This document shows positions 1 through 6,336 of a stretch of DNA of 13,187 nucleotides, piece by piece (positions within the stretch are counted from its first letter, which is position 1; every line of letters starts with the position of its first letter). The DNA comes from Flavobacterium psychrophilum (lineage in GTDB: Bacteria > Bacteroidota > Bacteroidia > Flavobacteriales > Flavobacteriaceae). The stretch covers positions 1 to 13,187 of the forward strand of contig CAMDQL010000049.1 in NCBI GenBank assembly GCA_945905915.1, given 5' to 3'. The notes beneath the pieces were generated by a model. The model worked only from the letters and a program-made list of their open reading frames with translations, did no database searches and was not told where the DNA came from. The position numbers and the translations under genes are program-made.

Positions 1-1
1 A

Positions 2-127
2 AAAAAAGATAAAAATATTGCTTCTCAAATTGGAGAAAAAGCAAAACATTTTGTGCTAGAAAATTTTTCTGAAAATACTATTCTTGAAAATTTTGAAGCT
101 AAAATAAAAGAAATTATTAAAAATTAA
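2..127 (+). CDS. C-terminal end of a probable glycosyltransferase (partial)
   Basis: This is the last 41 codons of a gene that begins left of the window, ending with TAA at 125-127. The peptide is lysine- and glutamate-rich and contains GEKAKHFVLENFS followed by a short helix ending EIIKN. That pattern (a Gly-x-x-Ala/Lys run, then a helix with Phe-Ser, then a C-terminal helix) is typical of the tail of GT-B, GT4-type glycosyltransferases, which add sugars to surface glycans. The neighbouring rhamnose and lipopolysaccharide genes fit this. No catalytic motif is inside the window, so the family call is an inference from the tail alone. Its stop overlaps the stop of the convergent minus-strand lipoprotein gene. 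Confidence 0.5.
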   Translation, partial: KKDKNIASQIGEKAKHFVLENFSENTILENFEAKIKEIIKN

Positions 128-873
128 TCTAAAATCAATCTCCCTGTAAAATGTTGAATAACATTAGGTGATACAATTGGATTATTTTTTAAAACCACGT
201 TACCTGTAGCATAAATATTGCCTTCTATTGAATTAATTGGAAATAAAAAAATGTTATTTGAGCCTCTGTGATAAATGGTAATTATATTAACAATTAAATT
301 TTCTCCATAAAAAATTCCGTTACCCCAAGAGAAAAAAACATGTAAATTTTGACTTTGTCCAGTTAAATAAAAATTTGAAACATTGTTACTTTCTACATAT
401 AAATTGATGGTGTTTAAAGATAATCTAAAATCTCCTGTCCCTGCTCCATCACTTAAGTCTATGGAAATTAGTTTTAAATCTGAATAATTTAAAACCCCAT
501 CACTTCTAATGTCTTGATCTGTTTTAGAATGTATTTCTGTTATATTTGGAGCTGTTACATAAACCTTTGTTAATCCATAATCCCTTGCAATATTACAAGT
601 CGAATTGTCTTTAACCACTAACATATTTCCTTGCAATTTCACTTCTAAATTTTCAAGAATATTGTCGTAGGTTATGACTTTAACTTCATAATTTGCGCCT
701 TCTTTTATGACCAATCCAACACCGTCATACACTTTTATTTTAGTAAAATTTTCTAAAGGGAAAAGTTGTATTACTTGATTGCCGTTCCCTTTGAAACAAT
801 CTTCGGAAATACCACAACTAGTTGCTAAAACCATGCAACAACAAACAACGATATGTAAAACTATTTTTTTCAT
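124..873 (-). CDS. GIN-domain (DUF2807) lipoprotein
   Basis: A 249-residue exported protein. Residues 1-20 form a signal peptide (basic MKK, hydrophobic core, then LATSC) with a lipobox-like cysteine at 20, so it is probably a lipoprotein anchored in the envelope. From about residue 35 to 230 it has the repetitive, beta-rich pattern of the GIN/DUF2807 family (putative auto-transporter adhesin head): FTKIKVYDGVGLVIKEG near the start, VKLQGNMLVV, then many short strands with Asn, Ser and Gly turns that suggest a right-handed beta-solenoid. Family members are common in Bacteroidota and have no settled function. The start is 2 bases past the stop of the PagL-like gene, so it is probably the last gene of the polysaccharide transcript. 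No terminator hairpin is visible after it. Confidence 0.8.
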   Translation of the reverse strand: MKKIVLHIVVCCCMVLATSCGISEDCFKGNGNQVIQLFPLENFTKIKVYDGVGLVIKEGANYEVKVITYDNILENLEVKLQGNMLVVKDNSTCNIARDYGLTKVYVTAPNITEIHSKTDQDIRSDGVLNYSDLKLISIDLSDGAGTGDFRLSLNTINLYVESNNVSNFYLTGQSQNLHVFFSWGNGIFYGENLIVNIITIYHRGSNNIFLFPINSIEGNIYATGNVVLKNNPIVSPNVIQHFTGRLILD

Positions 874-875
874 GT

Positions 876-1973
876 TTATAATCGTAATCCAATAGTGGCT
901 TCAATAGCTTCGGCTCTACCGCCGTGGGTTTTTAATCCAAGGCCTGTAAAGATGTTTTTGTAAAGATAGTATTTTGCAGCAATTCTTTGATATACATCAA
1001 TTTCATAATCAAACGGTTTATAAATATAATAACCTACTTGTGTTTCAATTGATAATTTATTAATAAATAATTCATGCCCAACAAACAATCCAATTCGTTT
1101 ATAATCGGTATTTGGGTCGGTGTAAGATTCATGATTTTCAGGAAAAGCAACTGAAACAAATTTAATATAATCTTCTAAATAACGCGAAAAGAAAATATCT
1201 GTTCCTAATTGTAACGCGCTTTTTCGACCAATTCTTTTATCAGCATATAAACCAACATGATAAAATTGACGTTGGCCAATGTGTGGAACTGGTCCTTCAG
1301 AAATACCTGTTCTAAAAGCAATATTATATTTAATTCGCTCTTTAATAGTTGTCGATGAAGGCAAAGAATCGATAATAAATTCTTGCTTTTCGTTAAAGTT
1401 ATAATTCAATCCTACGTTAAAAGCAATCGTATTAATTCCGCTATTGGGCGCTTTAAATCTTCCGTTTGAAAAATGGGTCAACATAAAACCTGCTTGAAAT
1501 CCTATTTTATCAATAATATTTTCCTTCTTATATTGTAATAAAAAGTAATTATTGTCCATTATTTTAGTTCCAAAAGCGTTGTTTTTATTGTTGGTTTCTT
1601 TATCATAAGGATTAGATGTGATGCCTATTCCTTGTGAAATTCTGAACATTAATTGTCGTTTAAAAAAATAAAAGTTATAATGCACTCCAATTGCGTGATT
1701 AAACCCTAAGTACTGGTTTTTAAAATCTAAATAATGATAAGAAATTCCATAATCTGGATAATTATATATGCGTTGCCATTCTTTTTTACCAAACGTTTTC
1801 CAGTTATAACTTAACAAAAAACCATCGGGATGACCTGTAATTAAATGCCCAATATCATTAGTATGTTTGTAAATATTTCCTCTGAAAATTTGCACATCAA
1901 AATAGGTTGATGCTTTTTCTTGTGAAAATGATAAAAAGTAAGTAAAACAAAAGAGTACTATTGTTTTTTTCAT
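876..1973 (-). CDS. PagL-family lipid A 3-O-deacylase-like outer membrane protein (acyloxyacyl hydrolase type)
   Basis: A 365-residue protein with a signal peptide (MKKTIVLFCF onwards, probable cut before Gln18) followed by alternating aromatic and hydrophobic strands typical of an outer-membrane beta-barrel. The segment HFSNGRFKAPNSGIN at 167-181 matches the PagL active-site region: His167 and Ser169 align with the catalytic His and Ser of Pseudomonas PagL. The position 14 residues after the His, Glu in that enzyme, is Asn181 here. PagL removes the 3-O-linked acyl chain of lipid A. Known PagL proteins are roughly 150-180 residues; this one has a further region of about 160 residues (210-365) that also looks like a barrel and ends in a strand with a terminal hydrophobic/aromatic pattern (IGLRL). 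The gene lies 4 bases after rmlD and 2 before the GIN lipoprotein, so it is probably co-transcribed with the rhamnose genes. Activity on lipid A is inferred from family only. Confidence 0.75.
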   Translation of the reverse strand: MKKTIVLFCFTYFLSFSQEKASTYFDVQIFRGNIYKHTNDIGHLITGHPDGFLLSYNWKTFGKKEWQRIYNYPDYGISYHYLDFKNQYLGFNHAIGVHYNFYFFKRQLMFRISQGIGITSNPYDKETNNKNNAFGTKIMDNNYFLLQYKKENIIDKIGFQAGFMLTHFSNGRFKAPNSGINTIAFNVGLNYNFNEKQEFIIDSLPSSTTIKERIKYNIAFRTGISEGPVPHIGQRQFYHVGLYADKRIGRKSALQLGTDIFFSRYLEDYIKFVSVAFPENHESYTDPNTDYKRIGLFVGHELFINKLSIETQVGYYIYKPFDYEIDVYQRIAAKYYLYKNIFTGLGLKTHGGRAEAIEATIGLRL

Positions 1974-1977
1974 GAAG

Positions 1978-2841
1978 TTACAATTGATTAATACCTTTTA
2001 CTAAACTTGCTTTCCATTCGCTAATTTCAATATTGAATGTGTCTTTAATTTTTTTCTTATCCAAAACACTGTATGCTGGTCTTTTAGCCGGTGTTGGATA
2101 AGCCGAAGTTGGAATAGGTTTTAGATCAATTTTTATTTCTTTCTGATGAAATATTGCTGCCGCAAAATCGTACCAAGAACAAACGCCTTCGTTACTGTAA
2201 TTGTAAATCCCATAGCAGTCAAAAGTCAAAAGTCGAAAGTCGAAAGAGATAATAGTCAACAAACATTCTGCTAAATCAACAGCGTTTGTAGGTGTTCCAA
2301 TTTGGTCTGAAACTACAGATAAACTGTCTCTTTCAGAAGCCAATCGCAACATGGTTTTCATAAAATTTGTGCCAAATTGTGAATAAACCCAAGAAGTGCG
2401 AATTATAAAATGTTTCTCCCATGTATTTTGAATAGCAATTTCGCCTTCTAATTTAGTTTGTCCATACACACTTTTGGGATTTGGAAGATCAGATTCTAAA
2501 TACGGTGTTTTTGAAGTGCCATCAAAAATAAAATCTGTAGAAATGTGAAGTAAAATAGTGTCGTATTCTTTGCAAACTTTGGCTAAATTTTCGGGACCTA
2601 TACTATTAATTAAATGTGCTTTTTCGGGTTCACTTTCGGCTTTGTCAACTGCTGTATAAGCAGCTGTATTGATGCAAAATTGTGGTTTATATTTTAAAAA
2701 AGCGTTGGTACAACTTTCAATATTTGTAATATCCATTTCATCAAAATCAGTGTAAATAAACTGAATCGTAGGATATTTATTAGCAATAAACTTGATGGAT
2801 TGTCCTAATTGACCGTTTGCGCCTGTTACGAGTACTACCAT
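1978..2841 (-). CDS. rmlD: dTDP-4-dehydrorhamnose reductase
   Basis: A 287-residue short-chain (extended SDR) reductase for the last step of dTDP-L-rhamnose synthesis: NAD(P)H reduction of dTDP-4-dehydro-L-rhamnose in the cytoplasm. The Rossmann glycine motif TGANGQLG is at 6-13, the STDFIFDG segment at 101-108 carries the catalytic Thr/Ser, and the YGQTK catalytic Tyr-Lys pair is at 126-130. RTSWVY at 148-153 and GIYNYSNEG at 211-219 are family signatures. The length is normal. The start codon lies inside the end of rmlC (7-base overlap), which suggests translational coupling. Oddity: residues 199-208 (SFDFRLLTFD), between the substrate-domain helix and GIYNYSNEG, are encoded by a heptanucleotide tandem repeat and replace what is normally a variable linker. 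The reading frame is intact. Confidence 0.96.
   Translation of the reverse strand: MVVLVTGANGQLGQSIKFIANKYPTIQFIYTDFDEMDITNIESCTNAFLKYKPQFCINTAAYTAVDKAESEPEKAHLINSIGPENLAKVCKEYDTILLHISTDFIFDGTSKTPYLESDLPNPKSVYGQTKLEGEIAIQNTWEKHFIIRTSWVYSQFGTNFMKTMLRLASERDSLSVVSDQIGTPTNAVDLAECLLTIISFDFRLLTFDCYGIYNYSNEGVCSWYDFAAAIFHQKEIKIDLKPIPTSAYPTPAKRPAYSVLDKKKIKDTFNIEISEWKASLVKGINQL
2221..2246. repeat. Heptanucleotide tandem repeat (RAAAGTC) inside rmlD
   Basis: On the plus strand AAAAGTC, AAAAGTC, GAAAGTC follow one another without a gap (2221-2241), then a partial fourth unit GAAAG (2242-2246); GTC at 2218-2220 fits the end of a preceding unit. Three full units are 21 bases, a multiple of three, so the rmlD frame is kept. 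The tract encodes the peptide around SFDFRLLTFD in rmlD. Similar 7-base-period words built from GAAAGTC are familiar to me from intergenic DNA of flavobacterial genomes, but I cannot count copies here beyond this tract. Confidence 0.85.
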
Positions 2842-3386
2842 ACTTTATTGCAATTTTGTAAAGTGGGAAGTACTAAATCTTTATCAGAAATAATCAAATC
2901 CTTGAAAGGAAATTTCCAATTGATATTTAGGGTTTCATCATTATAAATTAATCCTGCTTCACTTTCTTTATTATAAAGATTATCACATTTGTAAAAGAAA
3001 GTTGCTGTTTCGCTTAGCACTAAAAATCCGTGTGCAAATCCTCTCGGCATAAAAAACTGCAATTGATTTTCTGCCGAAAGTACCACTGATTCATATTGTC
3101 CATAGGTTTTAGAATCAGGTCTTAAATCTACGGCAACATCTAAAACTTCACCTTGCAGCACTCGTACTAATTTGGCTTGTGCATGTTCGCCGCACTGATA
3201 ATGCAATCCTCTTAAAACACCTTTAGTTGAAAATGACTGATTGTCTTGAACAAAAGTCACCTTTTGTCCAATTCCTTCCTGAAAAGTTTTCTCGTTAAAA
3301 CTTTCCATAAAATAACCCCGTTCATCTTTGATTATCTTTGGACTAATAATAAAACAGCCTTTAAGTTTTGTCTCTATAAATTTCAT
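2835..3386 (-). CDS. rmlC: dTDP-4-dehydrorhamnose 3,5-epimerase
   Basis: A 183-residue cupin-fold enzyme that epimerises C3 and C5 of dTDP-4-dehydro-6-deoxy-glucose, the third step of dTDP-L-rhamnose synthesis. Signatures seen are DERGYFMESF near 21-30, VQDNQSFS at 46-53, GVLRGLHYQ at 56-64 with the catalytic base His62, the beta-strand LQGEVLDVAVDLR at 77-89, and PRGFAHGF at 114-121. Asp170 in SDKD matches the Asp that pairs with the catalytic His in characterised RmlC proteins, and tyrosines at 132 and 138 cover the usual acid position. The length is standard. It sits 75 bases downstream of rmlA, the largest gap in the rml block, and that gap carries an inverted repeat. Its 3' end overlaps rmlD by 7 bases. 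No anomalies in the protein. Confidence 0.97.
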   Translation of the reverse strand: MKFIETKLKGCFIISPKIIKDERGYFMESFNEKTFQEGIGQKVTFVQDNQSFSTKGVLRGLHYQCGEHAQAKLVRVLQGEVLDVAVDLRPDSKTYGQYESVVLSAENQLQFFMPRGFAHGFLVLSETATFFYKCDNLYNKESEAGLIYNDETLNINWKFPFKDLIISDKDLVLPTLQNCNKVW

Positions 3387-3392
3387 ATAGTT

Positions 3393-3441
3393 AATGTGTC
3401 GATTAGACGATATGTCAATTTAAAAAAAATATTGACACATT
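3393..3441. repeat. Imperfect inverted repeats in the rmlA-rmlC gap
   Basis: AATGTGTC at 3393-3400 is the reverse complement of GACACATT at 3434-3441. Nested inside, TGTCAAT before the A-run (around 3413-3419) pairs with ATTGACA at 3431-3437. The same word family (TGTCAAT, ATTGACA, ATTGATAATTG) continues to about 3457. It could form a weak RNA hairpin between rmlA and rmlC, but the competing pairings and AT-rich arms suggest a decayed intergenic repeat more than a terminator. No TAnnTTTG promoter motif is present in the gap. Confidence 0.55.
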
Positions 3442-3461
3442 GAATATTGATAATTGGCTAA

Positions 3462-4319
3462 TTAGATTAAGCTCATTAAGTGTTTTCCATAACCACTTTT
3501 TAATAATGGTTCGGCTATTTTTTTTAATTGGTCTGCATTAATAAATCCCATTTTATAGGCAGCTTCTTCGATTGCGCCAATTTTTAACCCTTGGCGTTCT
3601 TCTATAACTTGAACAAATTGTCCGGCTTGCATTAACGATTGAAATGTTCCTGTATCTAACCAAGCGGTTCCTCTATCTAAAATAGAAACTTTTAAATTTC
3701 CTTGTTCTAAATACGCTTTGTTAACGTCTGTAATTTCTAATTCACCTCGATGACTCGGTTTAATGTTTGCGGCAATGTCAACCACTGAGTTATCATAAAA
3801 ATAAATTCCGGGTACCGCATAATTTGATTTTGGATGTGTTGGCTTTTCTTCAATAGATAGTACTTTTCCGTCTTGATCAAATTCAACTACTCCATAACGT
3901 TCTGGATCTTGAACATGGTATGCATAAACAATGCCGCCACTTGGATTGCTGTTTTCTTGTAATAATTCGGCTAAACCTGTACCATAGAAAATATTATCTC
4001 CTAAAATCAATGCTACTTTATCGTTTCCAATAAATTCTTTCCCAATTATAAATGCTTCGGCTAAACCATTTGGGTGTTCTTGAACCGCATATTCAAATTT
4101 ACAACCCAATGATTTTCCATCGCCTAACAATTGACGGAATAATGGTAAGTCGTGAGGTGTTGATATTATTAATATTTCGCTGATTCCTGCCCACATTAAT
4201 GTGGATAATGGGTAGTAAATCATAGGTTTATCATAAATAGGCATTAATTGTTTACTTACTGCTAAAGTTAACGGGTGTAAGCGTGTTCCTGAGCCTCCTG
4301 CTAATATAATTCCTTTCAT
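3462..4319 (-). CDS. rmlA: Glucose-1-phosphate thymidylyltransferase
   Basis: A 285-residue cytoplasmic nucleotidyltransferase that makes dTDP-glucose from glucose-1-phosphate and dTTP, the first and usually feedback-controlled step toward dTDP-L-rhamnose. The nucleotide-binding signature [11 protein letters not shown] is at 8-18 with [17 protein letters not shown] at 23-39; LGDN at 107-110 holds the metal-binding Asp108; IEEKP at 156-160 and WLDTGT at 220-225 complete the active site. The ATG start directly before KGIILAGG is the normal family start. The length is slightly short of the common 286-295. It follows rmlB after a 42-base gap that contains a hairpin, and precedes rmlC. Nothing unusual in the protein. 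Confidence 0.97.
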   Translation of the reverse strand: MKGIILAGGSGTRLHPLTLAVSKQLMPIYDKPMIYYPLSTLMWAGISEILIISTPHDLPLFRQLLGDGKSLGCKFEYAVQEHPNGLAEAFIIGKEFIGNDKVALILGDNIFYGTGLAELLQENSNPSGGIVYAYHVQDPERYGVVEFDQDGKVLSIEEKPTHPKSNYAVPGIYFYDNSVVDIAANIKPSHRGELEITDVNKAYLEQGNLKVSILDRGTAWLDTGTFQSLMQAGQFVQVIEERQGLKIGAIEEAAYKMGFINADQLKKIAEPLLKSGYGKHLMSLI

Positions 4320-4337
4320 GTTTTTTGTTTATTTTGT

Positions 4338-4373
4338 TTAAAGTTTCAGGTTAGTTTAACTTTAAACCTGAAA
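4338..4373. repeat. Inverted repeat of heptamers at the rmlB-rmlA junction
   Basis: TTTCAGGTT at 4344-4352 and AACCTGAAA at 4365-4373 form a perfect 9-bp stem with a 12-base loop. The stem overlaps the last codons and stop of rmlB. The flanking word TTTAAAG occurs beside TTTCAGG in both arms, in swapped order, so each arm is a pair of 7-base words. On the plus strand a run of seven T follows (4374-4380), so the layout looks like a plus-strand terminator, although all genes here run on the minus strand. In the minus-strand mRNA the hairpin lacks a U-run and may instead act on mRNA processing or simply be a repeat remnant. Confidence 0.7.
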
Positions 4374-5375
4374 TTTTTTTAAATACCAAACAATTGTTTT
4401 CTTGATGCCCGTTTCGAAATTTTCATCTGCTTGCCAGCCTAATTCATTTTCAATTTTAGTAGCGTCAATAGCATAACGCAAATCGTGTCCGGGTCTATCT
4501 GTTACAAACGTGATTTGGTCTTGATATTTTCCTTCAGATTTTGGTTGAAGTTCATTTAAAATTGAACAAACTACATCAACTATATATAAATTATTTCGTT
4601 CGTTTCTTCCGCCAATATTATATGTTTCACCAGATTTTCCGGTTTTAAATGCTAATTCTATTCCTTTACAATGATCTAAAACATATAACCAATCGCGAAC
4701 GTTTTTTCCATCGCCATAAATGGGAATATTTTCACCTTTAAGTGCTTTTCTTATAATGGTAGGAATTAATTTCTCATCGTGCTGTTTTGGTCCGTAATTA
4801 TTAGAACAATTAGTTGTTACTACATTCATTCCATAGGTATGAAAATAACTACGAACAATCATGTCTGAACCTGCTTTTGATGCAGAATAAGGGCTATTTG
4901 GCGCATATGGAGTGGTTTCTTCAAACAAACCCGTTTCACCTAATGTTCCATAAACCTCATCGGTAGAAACGTGATGAAAACGCGCATTTATAAAATCTGC
5001 ATTATATTGATTTGGCGCAGACATCCATAGTTTCCTTGCTGTATCTAACAAATTAAATGTGCCTAAAACGTTGGTTTTAATAAAAGCTTCTGGACCAGAA
5101 ATCGAATTATCTACATGGCTTTCGGCTGCAAAGTGAATCACATCGTGGAATTGATATTTTTGGAATAATTCTTCTATAAAATTTCTATCACAAATATCAC
5201 CTTGCACAAAAGTATATCTTGAATGGTTTTCAACTTCTGATACATTTATTAAATCACCAGCATAAGTAAGTAAGTCCAAATTTATTATATGATAATTTGG
5301 ATTGTTCTCAATAAAATAGGGTATAAAATTTGACCCAATAAATCCGGCTCCACCGGTTACTAAAATAGTGTGCAT
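4362..5375 (-). CDS. rmlB: dTDP-glucose 4,6-dehydratase
   Basis: A 337-residue extended SDR enzyme that converts dTDP-glucose to dTDP-4-dehydro-6-deoxy-glucose using bound NAD+, the second step of dTDP-L-rhamnose synthesis. The NAD-binding GGAGFIGSN is at 8-16, HFAAESHVDNS at 81-91, the dehydratase triad element STDEVYG at 137-143 (Asp139 and Glu140 being the acid/base pair), and the catalytic YSASK at 163-167; NNYGPKQ at 192-198, DGKNVRDWLYV at 222-232 and RPGHD at 294-298 are family signatures. The length is normal. The ATG shares one base with the stop of the upstream Wzz-like gene (TAATG), a layout for translational coupling. The C-terminus runs into the hairpin described at 4338-4373. 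Confidence 0.97.
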   Translation of the reverse strand: MHTILVTGGAGFIGSNFIPYFIENNPNYHIINLDLLTYAGDLINVSEVENHSRYTFVQGDICDRNFIEELFQKYQFHDVIHFAAESHVDNSISGPEAFIKTNVLGTFNLLDTARKLWMSAPNQYNADFINARFHHVSTDEVYGTLGETGLFEETTPYAPNSPYSASKAGSDMIVRSYFHTYGMNVVTTNCSNNYGPKQHDEKLIPTIIRKALKGENIPIYGDGKNVRDWLYVLDHCKGIELAFKTGKSGETYNIGGRNERNNLYIVDVVCSILNELQPKSEGKYQDQITFVTDRPGHDLRYAIDATKIENELGWQADENFETGIKKTIVWYLKKFQV

Positions 5376-6331
5376 TATTCTTTAATTCTAATCATTTGTT
5401 TTTTGTAGAGCACAATAAAATTATATATAATTACATACAAAAATATAAACAATATAGGTAAAAATAATTTCATCTTATGGTTCAGCCCTTTTGTATTAAT
5501 ATTATTAATTGAAACGTTTTGTATTTTAATTATTTCTTCAAACAAACTTCGATTTATAATTAAACTCTGCTTTTCATTAATTAATTGATCTTTTTTATTA
5601 ATGAGCTCACTAATGCCTTTTTCTTCAGAAAAAGAAATGTTTCCGCCTTTGTTAAATGATAAATTTAGAATCAATTTATCTATTTGAACAATTAATGAGT
5701 CATTAAATTTCATTTTATTGTCAATGTTTTTTTGATATATTTTTTGTTGCGTTTTATAAAAATCGCTGTCTTGTAAATAATTTAAAATAGGATCAATTAC
5801 ATTCTTTTGTGATATTTTTTCTTTGGTTTTGAATGTAATATTGTGAAGATAATAGTTTTTACTTATTGCAACTTCTTTTACAATTTCTTCAATATTTCCA
5901 TCTTCTGCCATTAATTTAATTAATTCAAAATTTTGTTTATTTTCATCCCCTTGATTAACAAATTGAAAAACACCATTAACGGCTTTTATCTCTAGTTTTC
6001 CTATCATTTCTGAATTTGAAACCCCTATACTTTTAAAAAAAACAGAGTCGTTTTCAATTATTCTTGAATTTAAAAATTCAATTTTTTTGTATAGATATTC
6101 ATTACTTCCAAAATTTGGCATCACTAAAATATCTTGAGTATATGAACTATTTTTATCTAAAAAATAGCCTAGTGCTACTCCTATAACAAAAAGGGAGGAC
6201 ACAATAATAATTTTCTTTTTTAGAAAAAAAAGAAAATCAAAAAAAGAATTAATTATCCCCTGAAAAAAATTTTGAATTCCTTTACCTATTTGTCCTAAAT
6301 CAATTTCTTGGTCTTGAGAATTTGTACTCAT
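5375..6331 (-). CDS. Wzz/chain-length-determinant-like inner membrane protein
   Basis: A 318-residue protein with the layout of polysaccharide co-polymerases: a cytoplasmic N-terminus, one TM segment at about 41-57 (IIIVSSLFVIGVALGYF), a charged extracytoplasmic region of roughly 230 residues with helical, Lys/Glu/Gln-rich coiled-coil-like stretches (about 190-270), and a second TM at about 288-308 followed by a short basic tail. Proteins of this shape set the length of O-antigen or capsule chains. Primary-sequence similarity to classical Wzz is weak, and I see no clear proline-rich motif before TM2, so the role is inferred from topology and from its position: 5 bases after the gene above and overlapping the rmlB start by one base. 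Composition is very AT-rich, with many Asn, Lys and Ile residues. It could instead be an uncharacterised structural membrane protein of the polysaccharide machinery. Confidence 0.6.
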   Translation of the reverse strand: MSTNSQDQEIDLGQIGKGIQNFFQGIINSFFDFLFFLKKKIIIVSSLFVIGVALGYFLDKNSSYTQDILVMPNFGSNEYLYKKIEFLNSRIIENDSVFFKSIGVSNSEMIGKLEIKAVNGVFQFVNQGDENKQNFELIKLMAEDGNIEEIVKEVAISKNYYLHNITFKTKEKISQKNVIDPILNYLQDSDFYKTQQKIYQKNIDNKMKFNDSLIVQIDKLILNLSFNKGGNISFSEEKGISELINKKDQLINEKQSLIINRSLFEEIIKIQNVSINNINTKGLNHKMKLFLPILFIFLYVIIYNFIVLYKKQMIRIKE

Positions 6332-6336
6332 ACTTT

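Noticed and set aside
2221..2246. CRISPR-like array
   Set aside because: Units are only 7 bases with no spacers; it is a simple tandem repeat.
2218..2260. Frameshift or pseudogene in rmlD caused by the repeat tract
   Set aside because: The frame is open through the tract and all catalytic and C-terminal family blocks are present on both sides.
3246..3443. Plus-strand open frame of 65 codons opposite rmlC
   Set aside because: It lies mostly antisense to the well-conserved rmlC, has no family resemblance, and its end is in the repeat-rich gap; a shadow frame.
4344..4380. Rho-independent terminator ending the rmlB transcript
   Set aside because: The T-run is on the plus strand; in the direction of rmlB the hairpin has no U-tract, so it is listed as an inverted repeat instead.
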